Assembly (NCBI GenBank): GCA_022316685.1
Contig: JAKJHU010000024.1
Coordinates: 5,774,501 to 5,838,500, forward strand
Reading direction: 5' to 3'
Length of the DNA: 64,000 bases
Source: Progne subis subis
Lineage: Eukaryota; Chordata; Aves; Passeriformes; Hirundinidae
Shown here: one piece after another, positions 37,630-49,959 of the stretch
Layout of the letters: each line of letters opens with the position of its first letter
How positions within the stretch are numbered: the stretch's first letter is position 1
Program-made: the position numbers and the translations under genes
Notes under the pieces: model-generated
Told to the model about the DNA's origin: nothing
The model's database searches: none
The model's input: only the letters and a program-made list of their open reading frames with translations

Positions 37630-38735
37630 GAAATGCTAAACTTCACATCCTAAGCAGTTTAGCTTTTTTCATTACCCTTTTTACTAAAGAAAAAAACTAG
37701 TTTACTCTTTTTCAAATGTGTAATAATAAGGAACGTGTCAAGGCATGCTAATAATAAAGAGGAAAGTCCTACAGATGCTCAAATTCCTATGTTTTTAGCA
37801 ACAGTTCAGCGTGTATTATTGTAGTTCCCTATGGAGCAAAAGAAGTACATCGCAGGTCACACTGTATGAACTCCAGGCCCTTAGGTAGCAGTCATGCTAA
37901 TGGGAGATGAAATGTAACACAGATTAGAGTAACTTGATAGGAGGGAAATACTTCTTAATGCTCACCCACAGGAATGGGGAAAGAAAAAACATTTCCCAAT
38001 ATGAGCATATTTCTTTTTGTTCCATGTTTACCTGGAAATTGTGAAACCGCCTGAAATAAGCAGGGCACGAAAAACCCATTCATGTCTTGCATTGTGTTTG
38101 AATAATTTTATTATGTTCAAAGCATCTTTATCAGAAGGATGCTTGATTACGAGTTTGGACTTTTTAATTTTCCAGTCCTCTGGCTTTTCTCCATGCAGGA
38201 GAATAATTCTTATAGCAGATGTAGTCCATCCCTTAAGACTCAGGATCAATCAGACAGAAGGTGATTGTTCTCCTTAGCATCCTACGATTTACTTTGGTTT
38301 AAAAGTCAGCTTTGTGTCCTGCAGACCCATTATTTACTAAAATAAATACTGCAAAAAGCAGCCATACTCTGCTTGAAAATTAACAAAAACTAGCTTGACT
38401 TTCTACTCAAAGATAAACAGTTTATCATAGAAGAGTAGGAAAACAAAAGGCTCCTGATGCTATGACAGATTTCAAAGCAAAAGTTCCACATGTAGCATGG
38501 GCAAGTGAGCAAAGAGAATGAAGAACAGGTGGTAGAATTGAGAGAAGAGGAGGGGGGTAAAAAAGCAGGGGAAAGGTATATTAAAGGCAAAAGCTTAGAC
38601 TAAAGAAGCACATGCAGCCCCAGGGGTGTGCTTGGAGCACTTCAAAAAAGTTATGAATAAAAAAACCTCTAACTCTACTGTGATGTGTATATTGATAATA
38701 GAAATGGTTTCTGCATTGTAAAAATTTTCCGATGC

Positions 38736-38785
38736 TCATTTACTCAAGTAGGAACTGAGGTGTTAAGTGCTAAAGTTTGGCTCAA
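38736..38785 (-). mobile_element. Weak MIR-like fragment (minus orientation)
   Basis: CATTTACTCAAGTAGGAACTG followed by AGG.GTTAAGTG resembles the reverse-complement MIR body (ATTTTACAGATGAGGAAACTGAGG...GGTTAAGTGACTTG). The match is short and could be chance. Confidence 0.22.
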
Positions 38786-39079
38786 ACTGACTTTTATTTT
38801 GAGTAATTTTCTCTTCCCTTTGTATTTGGTATGGTAGAATAGCAACCATAAATTTAGTTGGCAGCCTCTAGGCTGCTGTGGTGTAGTAAAACAGCCCTAA
38901 CAGAGTTGAGAATCAGGACCTAGATGTTCCCTTAAAATGGGACATGAAAGATCTGGTTTACATTTTAAGTTGGCAATAGTTAATTGAGAAAGACTTTAAT
39001 CAGTACTTCATGTGATTGAAACCTGATGCAACCAAGTAGCCTGTCTCTGAGAAACTTTCCAATGGGGTTTGCAATATTC

Positions 39080-39160
39080 TTATGACTCAATGGTATTTTG
39101 ATGAATAATAATTCCAGCAGGCTAATTTTCTTGCTAATTATCATCAAACACCTAGACAGA
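39080..39160. promoter_or_regulatory. Possible homeodomain-site cluster
   Basis: GATGAATAATAATTCC, GGCTAATTTTC, GCTAATTATCATC and nearby words give at least four TAAT/ATTA cores within 80 bases. There is no open frame. This is a motif-density observation only. Confidence 0.2.
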
Positions 39161-41919
39161 CATTCTGCTGTAGTAGATATGCTTTGAAAAAAACTAAATT
39201 CCCTTCAATCATGGGCAAAAGGAAATTACAAATTCATATATAAAGTGATATAAAGATTTTTAAATCTTAAAGTAGTGTTTCATTACAATATTTTGGTGCT
39301 AAAAGATACAACATCTTATAGCTGATAGATAAAACACCCCCCCCATAATTGATTTTGAAATTAAAAGTCACAATCCATGGGTAAGAGTCCTAAACTTTAT
39401 ATTAAAAAATAAATTAGGTTGTAGCAATTCTAAACGGCAAAATGTGTTCTCCTCCAACCAAATGCATTCTGACCAAAGGGATTCTATGCGGTTTTGGTTT
39501 TGTTGAGTGCTTTATTTCCACTTTAAAAGAAAAGCTAAACCCTACAATACAGCTTACCAAAATTCATAGATCTATAAAGAACTTTTGGCACGTAAGTCCC
39601 AAGTGTATTCTTCCTATTCCAAACCACTTTGAGGTTACACTTAGCCATAAATGTTTCTAGTCTACTTCATTTCATTCCATGCAAGTAGTATGAGATAGAA
39701 GAACAAACTTAAAAGGAAAATTCTTACTGGAAGAAACAGAAGCAGGTATGTCTCCCTCTGCCATAGTCTGCATCCTTCCAAATCCATCCTGCTGATGCCA
39801 AGGCTTGTCCCTGACAGGATCACAACTACATCTGCAGTGAGCAGTACTTGCTCAGTGGCACATTACTCAAGTGGTGCAAAATTGGATCTGAGGAAACTTG
39901 TGTTACCGTGGCTTTACTGGGAGCAGGGGGGAGCTCACCATTAAATGCCTGGCGTGTACTTGCAAAGCACATAGCCCAAACTCAGAGCTGGCAGTTTGAG
40001 GATACAATGGGAGAGTAATAAACAGGCATACACCAAACAGATGGGCCAGCCAGGCTGTTATAATGGGGCTCAACTGCAGCTCTGGCTCTGCGTGAGAGCT
40101 CCTCAGTCAGGCTGTACTGTCAGGCTGTATTGACTTCGGTATTTACAATACCTTTGCTTGTAGTATTACGATTAATTTCTTCTGTGGTTGAGAAAAAAAG
40201 ATTAAAAAATAAAAAAGGCTTTTGAAATCCTATGTTATTCTGCTCCTTTCAGGCTTATAACAAATATCCACTGACATAGGTTCTCTCTGCAATAAGTGTG
40301 AAATGACAAGTATGCATATGTATATGTTCTCATTGTCAGTATTTGACGAGCTCAAAAAAATATGCTTTGGCTGTAGAAGCCACTGATGTAGGTGTTATGA
40401 GACATATGGGAGGGGTCTTTCAAGTTTTTGGAATGCTTGAAGCAGGGATTTGCTGTGTGGGCTAAAAGGACTGTATCTGTGGCCCAGCCAGGTGGACATC
40501 ACGCTTTCCTAGCTGGCTGTTGTGGCAGTAGTCCGCCTAAGCATTCTGCAGGAAGGTAGAATGCAGCATAGCCAAAAGTTGCCATAGCAATGGATTATTG
40601 TGCAGTTAGAGTAAAATCTTGGATATGTACGTACTGCAATTAACGTGATAATTGGCTTGCATTTTTGGGAAGGAGCTCTACTGGACATAATCTTAAAAAA
40701 CACAAACAAAACCCTAAAAAAACTAATCAACCGAAAGGAGGAAAAAAGGCAAAAGGACATAAAACCTTTTATTCATTTGTGTAAGAAGTGGGCAGTTCCA
40801 CAGCACCATGATTTGTTTATTTTTTCTCTTGTTAAAGGCTAAATTTGTGTGAAGTAAATGACACCCAGCATGATACAGTACTTTTTTGTCAGATATATCT
40901 TTCAGTTTCTGTGAAAATTGTTGTTTTGCAGCATGAGACTTATATGCAATACACAGTAAAGAAACACAGACGCAAATTTTGGCATGAGATTAGATAATGT
41001 AATCTTGTTTTATTTGGTGGGGGAAGATTTTTTTAAATCATGATGTGTGTTCTGTAGCAGCAGTAATTTTCAGTGGAAATAAGGTGCCCTACATTGATGG
41101 ATAATGTTTGTTGTAAAGGGTTAATTTCCAAAAGGAATCTGGTTTATCTCAGATTTTTTTAAATCAAATTGATTCTGCTTGATTTGATGTAGTGATCTAA
41201 TATGACCTTGATTAAATTAGAGAGAAAATGATGATGCAGACTGTTTGTCCTATTGACAATTGCTACCTTAGGCTAGGATGGCAGTGAATTAATGTCTTGC
41301 CCATATTTTGCAGGGACCTTGGCTAGGAATTAATTTTTTCTATTCACTTTGACCTTGCTAAGAAGGCAATAACTGCTGCTGACTGTAAAGTTAGCCTATT
41401 TCGCTGGTTCAGAAATAGCTTCAGGAACTTGTTCAAAACAGTCCAAGACAGATGACTGGCTTGCCAGCTTGCCATCAGCCTAGTAGTTCAGCAAGGACAT
41501 AGGGAGGTACCAGAAGTCATTTGTATTATTTGAGCATCAGTTCTCCAGTCAATAGCTGAGATTGTGGATAGTCTTTATACATCATCTCACACCAACAGTT
41601 GGGGGCTACAGCTACATCTGCGATTATAAGTGGAAATTTGCTTTCTTCTATGCAGTGTAAAGGTCCTGGGTAAAAATCATCTATATAGAGGTAGGGAAAA
41701 GATTTTCTTGAACTGTCCCATGGAAAACCTGGTGAAGTTTTCATTTCTTTAGCCCTATCTGATGGAAGTTAGAGAGCAAAAGATGTGCTGGTTAGTGCTT
41801 TGGGGGCTTCTATTTGATTTCCATCCCAAGTACTATGTTACATTACAGCAATTTTTTATTGAATTTAAAGCAATATAGAACCTTTTTTCTTCAGCAATAT
41901 TTCATTTCTTAACCTAAAC

Positions 41920-42140
41920 AAAGCATTCGTTTTAATTACCTGTGTCTGTAAGTGTTGACGGCTGTTAAATACTATGATAAAATTCAAGTTATAATTGAGG
42001 TTTTTTGCACTGAGCACTGTAAAGACCTGCGTAAGACAATTGCCTCTATTAGAAAATGATTTTCAATATAGTCTTTTAACTGTGTTTAAATCTTGCAATA
42101 GAAGCAATACATTTCACTCTGTGTATGGCCATGACAGTGA
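41920..42140. promoter_or_regulatory. Possible conserved non-coding element
   Basis: The non-coding, AT-rich stretch has TTTAATTACC, ACAATTGCC and TATTAGAAAATGATTTTC words, no open frame and no repeat texture. It is comparable in feel to the other candidate elements but has no decisive motif. Confidence 0.18.
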
Positions 42141-45100
42141 AAATTAATCTTTTTCATGTAAATGGAACTTTGTAGGAAGCAACTTGCCGGCATGTAAAGA
42201 GTACAGTTAAAAATGTGCAGAATCCTGTTAATGTACAGCACTGGTGGAGGGAAGAAAGGTTTGCTGTTTTAAAGGTGATCCAGCATGTATTGAACTCAAC
42301 ATGGAAGGAGGAAATGTTGATTTTTGTGTGTTACAGTACCTAAACGCGAAGATGTCTAAGAATATAAAACTAATGTGTTTTAACGCAGCTAAACAACTAA
42401 CGTAACCTGTAAATTGTCATTTCTAAGCAAGAAATTATGTACTACCTCTTCATTTTTGTTTTACTCTTTCATCTAAAAGTGAGACTTCTCTGGTAAACCT
42501 GCCTACCCTGCCGACTTATGATAAAACTAGCATCCAGCTCCTATCATTTGCTATGGTTTGTCTTTTGTAGTGCTCTCATTAGTGCTTTAATAATAGGTTT
42601 TGCAATGACTGGCAGATTTTTTGGTTTGGTCACAGTGCATAGTTGGAGGTGTTCTAAAGGTACAAACCTAGCCTAAAACAGCTGCTGTTGGTCAATGGGC
42701 ATTACCAAATGAGGCTGGTGTCACATGAAAAGTGTGGGGAGATTTACTTGATTCTTAATATTTAATTTGTCTGTCAGTGCCCCAGGAAACCTGAGACCCT
42801 TGTGCCTGACCAGTGTGTCAGTGGTCCATTTGGGGAATCCTTCCCTGAGCAGTCCTGCTGGATCGGAGGGAGGTTCCACTGACTTAGGGAAACAGCAGCA
42901 GTGTAAGGGAGACCCCTCAGGTCTTTTCCTTCATTTGAGTATGTGACCTGCTGTCAGCAACTGCCAGTGTTCACAAAAGATTCACACTAACAGTTTACAG
43001 AACAAACTATTAATATAAAATTGTCGTCTGTTAAGGTTAGAAGGGTGTTGGTGATAGTGTCTGACTGCAAAAATATACTTGGAGGAATAAAATGTTCAGA
43101 ATGCACAGAGTATGATTCTTACCCATTAGGTATTCTATGGGGAAGAAGACTTTTTCAGCCCCTTTTCTGATCCCAGCAGTTGTGGTGCAGTCTTCTCTAA
43201 CTTCTCCACCATTCTCGACTTACTTTTGTACCATTTCTTTGTGCTTAGGTGGAGCTCAAGTGACTGTAGCCATAACATACCTTTGTTACTGATTGGCGTC
43301 AAATTCCCTTACTTCCCTTTTAAAGATACAAAGAGAATATGGAGCACATGACCAGTGAGGGATGGTCACACATCAGAGGTGGGGAACTTTGGGCTGGAGG
43401 AGTATGCTAATGTTATTATTAGGCTTTAATGATGCAAGTTCGTCTAAGGAGAGGGATTTCACCACAGTTGTTGGCTCAGCAGTAGGACATACTCCACTAT
43501 CTCCCCTGGCTAACAGGTGGTATGTGGTTTAGCAGCTGAAAAGCACCATCGAGTTCCCTTCCCTGAAAGGATTTCCACAGAGCCTGGCCACAGCGTCTTG
43601 TCTCTGCTTTGTCCTCCATTCCATCCCTATTGGCAGGTGATGGGGAATCAACATGGAATAGGTTTCGAGTCATGCTAACCGCTTTTCATCCAAGGAGCAG
43701 CAAGTGTGATTTACCCTATATTTCCCCCACTATTATAACTCCTGTTTAAGATGCTAATATAAGTCCCCAGTTTCCTCTAACTGGACCTCCACCAGTTTCC
43801 TGTCCACAGGGTCCCCAGTAATTTTTCAAAGCAGGGATTTCAGCCATGAGAGAAAAGGATGTGTTGCAGAAACAAAGGACTAATTGCAAAATTTAAGAGC
43901 ATTGAATTGCCATCACTTACTGTATTTTTCTTAGAAAAACAAAACCTCTTTGTTCCTTTTTGAACTACTAAATTTAGAATGATGCAAACACAGTTGGTTT
44001 CAAGGTTGTTACCCTGGTGGCAGTTTTCTTTTAAGAAACAGTAGTTAAAAAGGGAACAGTAGCCATTTTGTTTGTCAAATGTTTGTTTAATGAGGCATTT
44101 GGAAAGCTATCAGAGTTGAAATGAGTTACGCTGCGACTATAGAGATCAATAGTTAAAAAACTAGTATTATTTTGTAAATAATTCAAGAGGCTGGTTTGTA
44201 CCATGTTAGTATCTCTGAAAAGCAACAAAACTACACGATCCCTTAAAATAAATAAATCTGCTGATGCTGGGATGAATTCATACCAATAGTTTATCAAATA
44301 TATTGGTGGTGTCTCTCTATTTTGGAGGCTGATCTCCCTCTCATCTCATTGCATGCTTTCCTTTGGAACTGCAGGCAATGAGATGAATTAAGAGAAGTAG
44401 TTAATTTTGCACAGTTATAAGCTAAGCAGTAACTCTCCATCTCTAACATTTACCTGAATGAAGAAATACTTGCTGTTGCCAGAAGTTAGGTATGTAGTAA
44501 ACCCATTCTGTAATAGCTTGGCAGTCTGACCTCTTGGAGACTCCAGTGCCTTCTCTGTCCAGGGGAGGGAGGACTGGAAGGTCAGTTTACACTGCATCCA
44601 GCCAGTTGATATTTACAGGACTCTTGTCTGAGCCTGGTATAATTTTTCCTACTCCACTGCTGCACAATGGAACGGCTGCAAACCAGGTTTCACGCTAAGG
44701 GCAGACCTCACCCTTATCAGAAACTTGCTGTCACAGAGAATGTAGAAGATGCAAATAATACCTTGTATTGGGCCTCAATGCAAATGGTCTGCTCCTTTAA
44801 AACATAACTTAATTTTCTCTATCCTTGTCCTATAGATGTATATGTCTGGGAGGCAGCACCCTCTGCTCTGGAGCTGAAAGATGAATATGACCCTCCTTCT
44901 ACCATAACAACTATGAGATGTCTCAGAGGCAAATAAGAGATTTCAAAATTTCAACTCTTATAATGGATTTGGTTTTTTTTTTTTTTTTTCCAGAAATGAT
45001 AATTTTGTTGTATATAACTGAGTGGCTGCTCAGAATCTCTAAAATTAAGTCCAACTTATTCTTCTTATAAAGCACTTACAGATTTCTCTACCTTGTGCTT

Positions 45101-46059
45101 AGAGGTCCAAAATCCCGTCTTAATTTGAGTTCTATGACTGTTTGTATCCAATCATGCTAAATGTATTTTTAGCTTATAAACACTGATTTCTTGACTATTC
45201 ACTTAGCTAAGGTCCAGCAATATGCGAAGCATATTAAGACCCTGAAAATAAATTGGGGCACATACAAAGAAAAGATTCTCAGAGCAGTACAAACTCAGCA
45301 CATCAATTTAGCAATTCTCAGGCTTAGTAATAAATACACAATTTGTCTACAGATAGTCATCACTGGAGACTGGAAGGGGGAAAATGGCCTAATTTTTTTT
45401 CCATCCACTAAAATATCCTAATGAAACATTTGGTTGAATTCAAATAGGAAAAAATGTCATGCCAGGAACAAACTTTTTAATATTTCTTTGAATTGCATGA
45501 TACTAGTTATCATAAGATGTTTGTGGTGTGAAAATATGTGGGTTCGTTTTTCTTAATTTTTTTTCCCCTCCAAGATGATCGTGTTTAAACTTGTGGTCCT
45601 TGCTACATCTTAAAAATTAATAAGCACTTTAGGAGACAAGCTTTTGTTTACACTGATACAGATGGCTGGAATAAATTAGTGGACTCACTAAAGAACAGCT
45701 CATTTGTAGTTTTAAATGCATTTGGGCCCACATGGTGGCCATTTTGTTACTTATTTATTTGTGCTTTACAGTTCCATGCCCAAAGGCTGTGACTGACTAA
45801 TGGTCAGAGCTTCCTCCTAAAAGCATTTATAATTGTATTTGTCATACCTAAAGAGCTTTGGTACTTCTGCATGGTGCCATACCCCGGGTGATCCTGTGTA
45901 GCTGCTCTCTCTGAGGAGCACTGAGCACTGAAGAGTAAATCCTGTTGCAAACAAGCAGATGATTAGAAAGGCAGTGCTCGTTTTCACTACTGTGAATGTT
46001 TTAACTTGAGCATTTTCCCCTAAACTGGTGAAGAAATGCACAAAGTTATAATTACATAC

Positions 46060-46140
46060 TGTAACATTAGTGCTGCTATTTGGGAGAGCTAGTCAGAGCA
46101 AGCTCCCCTAAATTAGGTCTTGGATTCAAGTCCTTCTGTA
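46060..46140 (+). mobile_element. Possible tRNA-derived SINE or tRNA pseudogene
   Basis: GGGAGAGCTAGTCAGAGC (A-box/D-arm-like) at 46082-46099 is followed about 20 bases later by AGGTCTTGGATTCAAGTCC (46115-46133), which looks like a tRNA variable loop plus B-box. A proper anticodon stem cannot be folded between them, and the acceptor stem is absent. It is therefore a decayed tRNA-derived element, not a functional tRNA. Confidence 0.35.
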
Positions 46141-48530
46141 TTGGATTAGGATAGGTGAGGACAAACAGTGGAATAGTTACTTCGTGGCTCTTCACTTATG
46201 CACCTTTCAGAAACTGCAGAAAAATCTCTCCCTTTCATACTTCAACCTTTTCATGTATATACACTTGTTTCCTCCTTGACACCAGTACAGTGAAGATGTG
46301 CAACACAAATCTCATGTTGATAAACCTGGTACTGGACTCAGCAGTACTACTTTCAGTTTTAACAGTGATTTATCTTGTCCTGTAAAAGTCACCAACTCTG
46401 CTGCTATGACTTCTAGTGTAAAGGAAAAAAAAAAATTAAAAAATCTGAGAAGCTGTTGTGAGCCTTCAGAAGCAGCTTGTACGCTTCATGGCATTTACTG
46501 GATGTATCACCTTTACTTTGAATTTGGTTGAGCCAAATTAAGAGGGCAGAATAACTGAAATACAAATCTTTGCACTGTCATAAGTAGTAAGAAGGTAAAA
46601 GAGCAACTTAGGTTCATTTCAGGCTTTCCCAAATCCCATGAATTTGACAGGTGAACTTGCTTAAGTGTAATGAATGATCTGGATAGCTAAATCAGGTATT
46701 CAGATTTTGGGACATGCTAGCTGTGAGACTGTAACCATCACTCTCATGTGCAATGAGTGAGGAACCTGATCCTGGAATAAAAATAGCATGGGATTGAAGA
46801 GGGCCCACTGAGTTCAAGGTACAACTACACAGCAAATTAAAGTCTGGAATGTCTTTCTCTCTAGTACTTGAACTGATGTGAATCAGGGGCAGTTTTGATG
46901 AAAAATTGGGGAGCTGCTTGTACCACATATCAGTACATGGAGACCTCTAGGCTCCCTAATACATCACTGCCAGAATTTGAATGCTGAGCTTTCAGAGTTT
47001 ACAGTTTACCCTTTAAACTAGGCGATTAACTACTGCAATGGCTGGAGGAGAAATCCTTTGTTTTAGATTGCAGGTTGTGTTCCTGGAATCCGTTTGAAAT
47101 TGAAGGACATGGCTTTTCTCACCGTCTGCTGCCCTGCCCTCCTTTGCCCTCCCAGTGAGGAAACCATTCCCAGCACAAGGCTGTAGCTGCTCTGGTAGCA
47201 GTGAGTGCCTGGAGCTTTTCTGAGAAAGTTCACATGCAATTATTTCTTTGGCATGTGAGCAAATTTTACCTGAAGAGCACCAGGAACAAAAGGTTAATGG
47301 CGATTTTTTTCAAAAGCCTATAACTCAACCAAGCCTCAACAGCATTTCATGTCAGAAGTGAAAGTTAAGTCTTTAGCATCCCTGCTCTGTTTCTGCTGCC
47401 TTAAAAATCCCGCTGGCAGGGGAAAAAAATTAAAATCAGAGGCTTAACACTTAATAAAAAAGGCCAAACTATATCTGGGCTGCGTAACACCACTTACTAA
47501 AATTTCTTATAACTTCTGCTTTAGAAAAGAGTAAACATTTGTATTCTGATGCATGTTTTGCATGTCCTCCCCTTTTTTGTCTGTTTCTTTCCTGGAACAA
47601 AGTTCAGCTATAAACATGCTCAGTGCTGATAAAAGCAGTATTTGCCACAGCTGAGAATCTGGGGTTCAGATGGGTGATCCATGGAAGGCCAGCTCTCCCA
47701 AACTGCTGGGGAAAGCTGGCAAACAGCAGCAGGCTGATACAGACTGGCTGACTGCCATGCTTTTAAGACAGTAAGTTGATTCTAAGAAACATGGGAAGGG
47801 AAATAAGAGGAGCTGTGAGTTAAAGGAGAGTGTGGTTAGGTCTCGGAATCCCTTTCTCTGACCTCTGTCTGTATTGACAGAGTAAGTTTTGCTTCATTTG
47901 CAGGAAAAATTTCTGCTTCCAGGAAATCTAAATGGTGTTATTGTTTATTGGTTTCACTGGTCAAAAATCCTACAGGTATCAGGTTTATTTGAGTTGCTAG
48001 ATTACATGGGAGTAAACAAGAATTTACAACTTGCAGAACAAGAGAGATGTGTGTAATGGTGAGTGCAGTGCCTGCTGCTAATCTCTTCCATGAAAATGCT
48101 CCTTTAGAACAAATGGAGGCAAACTCTATTAAATGGTTGGTCATAAAGTGGTTTATTATTTCATGTACATGGAAATATTCCCTGTGAAAATGACTTGCAC
48201 CTAATGTACTTGCACAGTAACTATAGTGCTGTAGGTCAGGAGCAAACAGAACGAGAAAACTCCCCAGCCAGCATCAGACCACTGAGCTGTTCGGCAATGT
48301 CAGTATTAGTGAAATGAACCAAAGACTCTTGGATTTGTTAGAGATAAGTACTAGCAATGAAGGAGATCCTGCTTCTGATTTTCCTGCCAACACTTCAGCT
48401 GCTTTACATGGGTGATTGTAATCAGTAAGAATTGTTATGCAATAGTGCTGAAGCAGAGACTTGAGAAAATATAGCTCTCACTTGAGACACAAAAGACCAC
48501 AACCTTATTTTTTTCACATCTTACAAGAGA

Positions 48531-48585
48531 AAAAAACCAAACAAAAAACCCCCAAACAAACAAAAAACCCAAAAACCCCACCCTC
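48531..48585. repeat. A/C-rich low-complexity tract
   Basis: Units of CAAA/CCCAAAAA repeat across the tract. On the minus strand they read as GGGTTTTT/TTTG units, like the tracts at 20307 and 63911. It produces a hydrophobic minus-strand open frame that is not a gene. Confidence 0.8.
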
Positions 48586-49829
48586 CACTGGGCATTTCTA
48601 AAGTGCCCATTTACAGAGATGAAAAGAAATAAAATAATTACAAGGTAAAGAAAATTTTCCATGCTATTCTGAGAGGCATTATCTCTGGAGATGTGAAAGG
48701 AAAAGGCAAACCTATTGCCTACTGCACCCAAAGGGTTGCCAGTGCCCAGAAGCTACTCATGGTTTTCCAGGGTTTTTGTAAAGTAAATAGGACAGAGGAG
48801 CAAATTTTTTTTTTTTTTTAATGCAATACTAAAGAGGGGAAAATGAAAGCTAACTGGATAAAATGAGTGCTGTAAAGAGAATGAAAGGCAGATCTGGGTG
48901 TGTTTTAAGAAGGGGAGGAAGAACCCAAGAAGTTGCTTCACATGCACACCGGGGGAAAAAAAAAATAATTAGTTTTATATTCCTCTATCCTTGTGAAATG
49001 GAGATAAAAGTGCTCTTCTTTTGAGGAGCCATAGATGTGGCTAAATAAAACTGCACTGTAGAAACACATGTTACAGTGTTTGGTTGCCTGGTTGGTTTGG
49101 TTGGTTAGTTTAGGTGTTGTTGCTGCTTCCAGAAATGGAGAATACTTGCTTTCTTTTTCGGCCTGTAGCAGTGGGAATGTTTGTTTCCGCGATACCGTAA
49201 ATACCGTGTTTCTGGTGTTAAACGATCGCAACGTTTGGCAGGCAGTGACCGGGCCTTCGCGCACCACTCCCACCTGGTGGATGGCTTCCGCGAGGGGTGT
49301 CCCCGAGGCGGGGGCTGGAGGGCTCGCTGTCCCTGTGGGGAGCAGGGTGAAGGTTCAGGGACAGCTCGGGCCGCTACCGCACAGAGGGTGCAGCCCTGGG
49401 AAGGGTCCACCCCTCTGCTGGGCAGGGAGTGACCCCAAGCGCAGCAGGGCTGGCTGCAGCCGTGGCATGCAGGCTGCTCCCGGGGGCTTGTCATGAGTGG
49501 AAGAACACAGCCAGGGTGACGTTTGGCCCTCCCCGCGCAGTTTCTCGGGCACCACCAGGGTACGAGAGGAGGAACGGGGGCGCAGGAGGCCGGGCGCGCA
49601 CGTGGGGCGAGGCACAGGGACCGTTCCCGGCGGGGCGGTGTGTGCGGAGCCCCCGAGCAGCGCTGCTGCCGAGCCGCGTCCTCGCCGCTCGGTGTCCGCT
49701 GCCGCCCGCCGCGGGCCCGGGGAGCGGGGCCGGGAGCGCCGCGGCCCCGCGAGACCCCGGCCCCGGCGCGGCCCTGCCCGGCGGGGCGGCCCCGGCCCCG
49801 CGCGGGGGGCGCCCGCCCACCTGGGCGTT

Positions 49830-49920
49830 GCTGCCCGGGCTGCCGGCTCCGCCTCTTCCCGCTCTCCGCTCCCTTCCACTCCGGGACTGCGGGGAGCCGG
49901 GGGAAGGCGGTGCGGAGACC
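49830..49920 (+). other. Inferred DPYD 5' UTR / core promoter
   Basis: The 90 bases before the start codon are pyrimidine-rich (CTCTTCCCGCTCTCCGCTCCC) and then G-rich (GGGGAGCCGGGGGAAGG near 49891-49907). The true transcription start cannot be placed from sequence. The G-runs close to the start codon could form a quadruplex in the mRNA leader. No in-frame ATG lies upstream, although the DPYD frame stays open for about 490 bases. Confidence 0.5.
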
Positions 49921-49959
49921 ATGGCTCGTGTGCTGAGCCGGGACCCTGTGGACATTGAG
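49921..49959 (+). CDS. DPYD: DPYD exon 1 (coding part): dihydropyrimidine dehydrogenase N-terminus
   Basis: The exon encodes 13 residues, MARVLSRDPVDIE, against MAPVLSKDSADIE in human DPYD. The length equals the human exon 1 coding part (c.1-39), and the exon ends in phase 0 at GAG|gtaccc (donor GT 49960-49961). The start is chosen for an excellent Kozak context (A at -3, G at +4), its place in the CpG island and the match to the family start. DPYD is the cytosolic, NADPH-dependent enzyme that reduces uracil and thymine in the first, rate-limiting step of pyrimidine breakdown, and it also inactivates 5-fluorouracil. The full protein is about 1025 residues with FAD, FMN and four [4Fe-4S] clusters; none of those sites lies in this exon. 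The donor is not a perfect consensus (gtaccc rather than gtaagt). Confidence 0.93.

Larger units (their letters stand above)
35801..49180. other. Intergenic flank directly 5' of DPYD, AT-rich
   Basis: No exon is supported. Homopolymer T lies at 37606-37629 and 44971-44989. Homeodomain-rich AT tracts occur at about 39080-39160 and 41920-42140. A C/A-rich low-complexity tract is at 48531-48585. Open frames are all short. In human the region 5' of DPYD is a gene desert leading to MIR137; no miR-137 core sequence was seen here. Confidence 0.55.

Noticed and set aside
1..49180. MIR137 hairpin, expected upstream of DPYD by human synteny
   Set aside because: The mature core (ATTGCTTAAGAATACGCG) was not seen on either strand, so it probably lies beyond the left edge.
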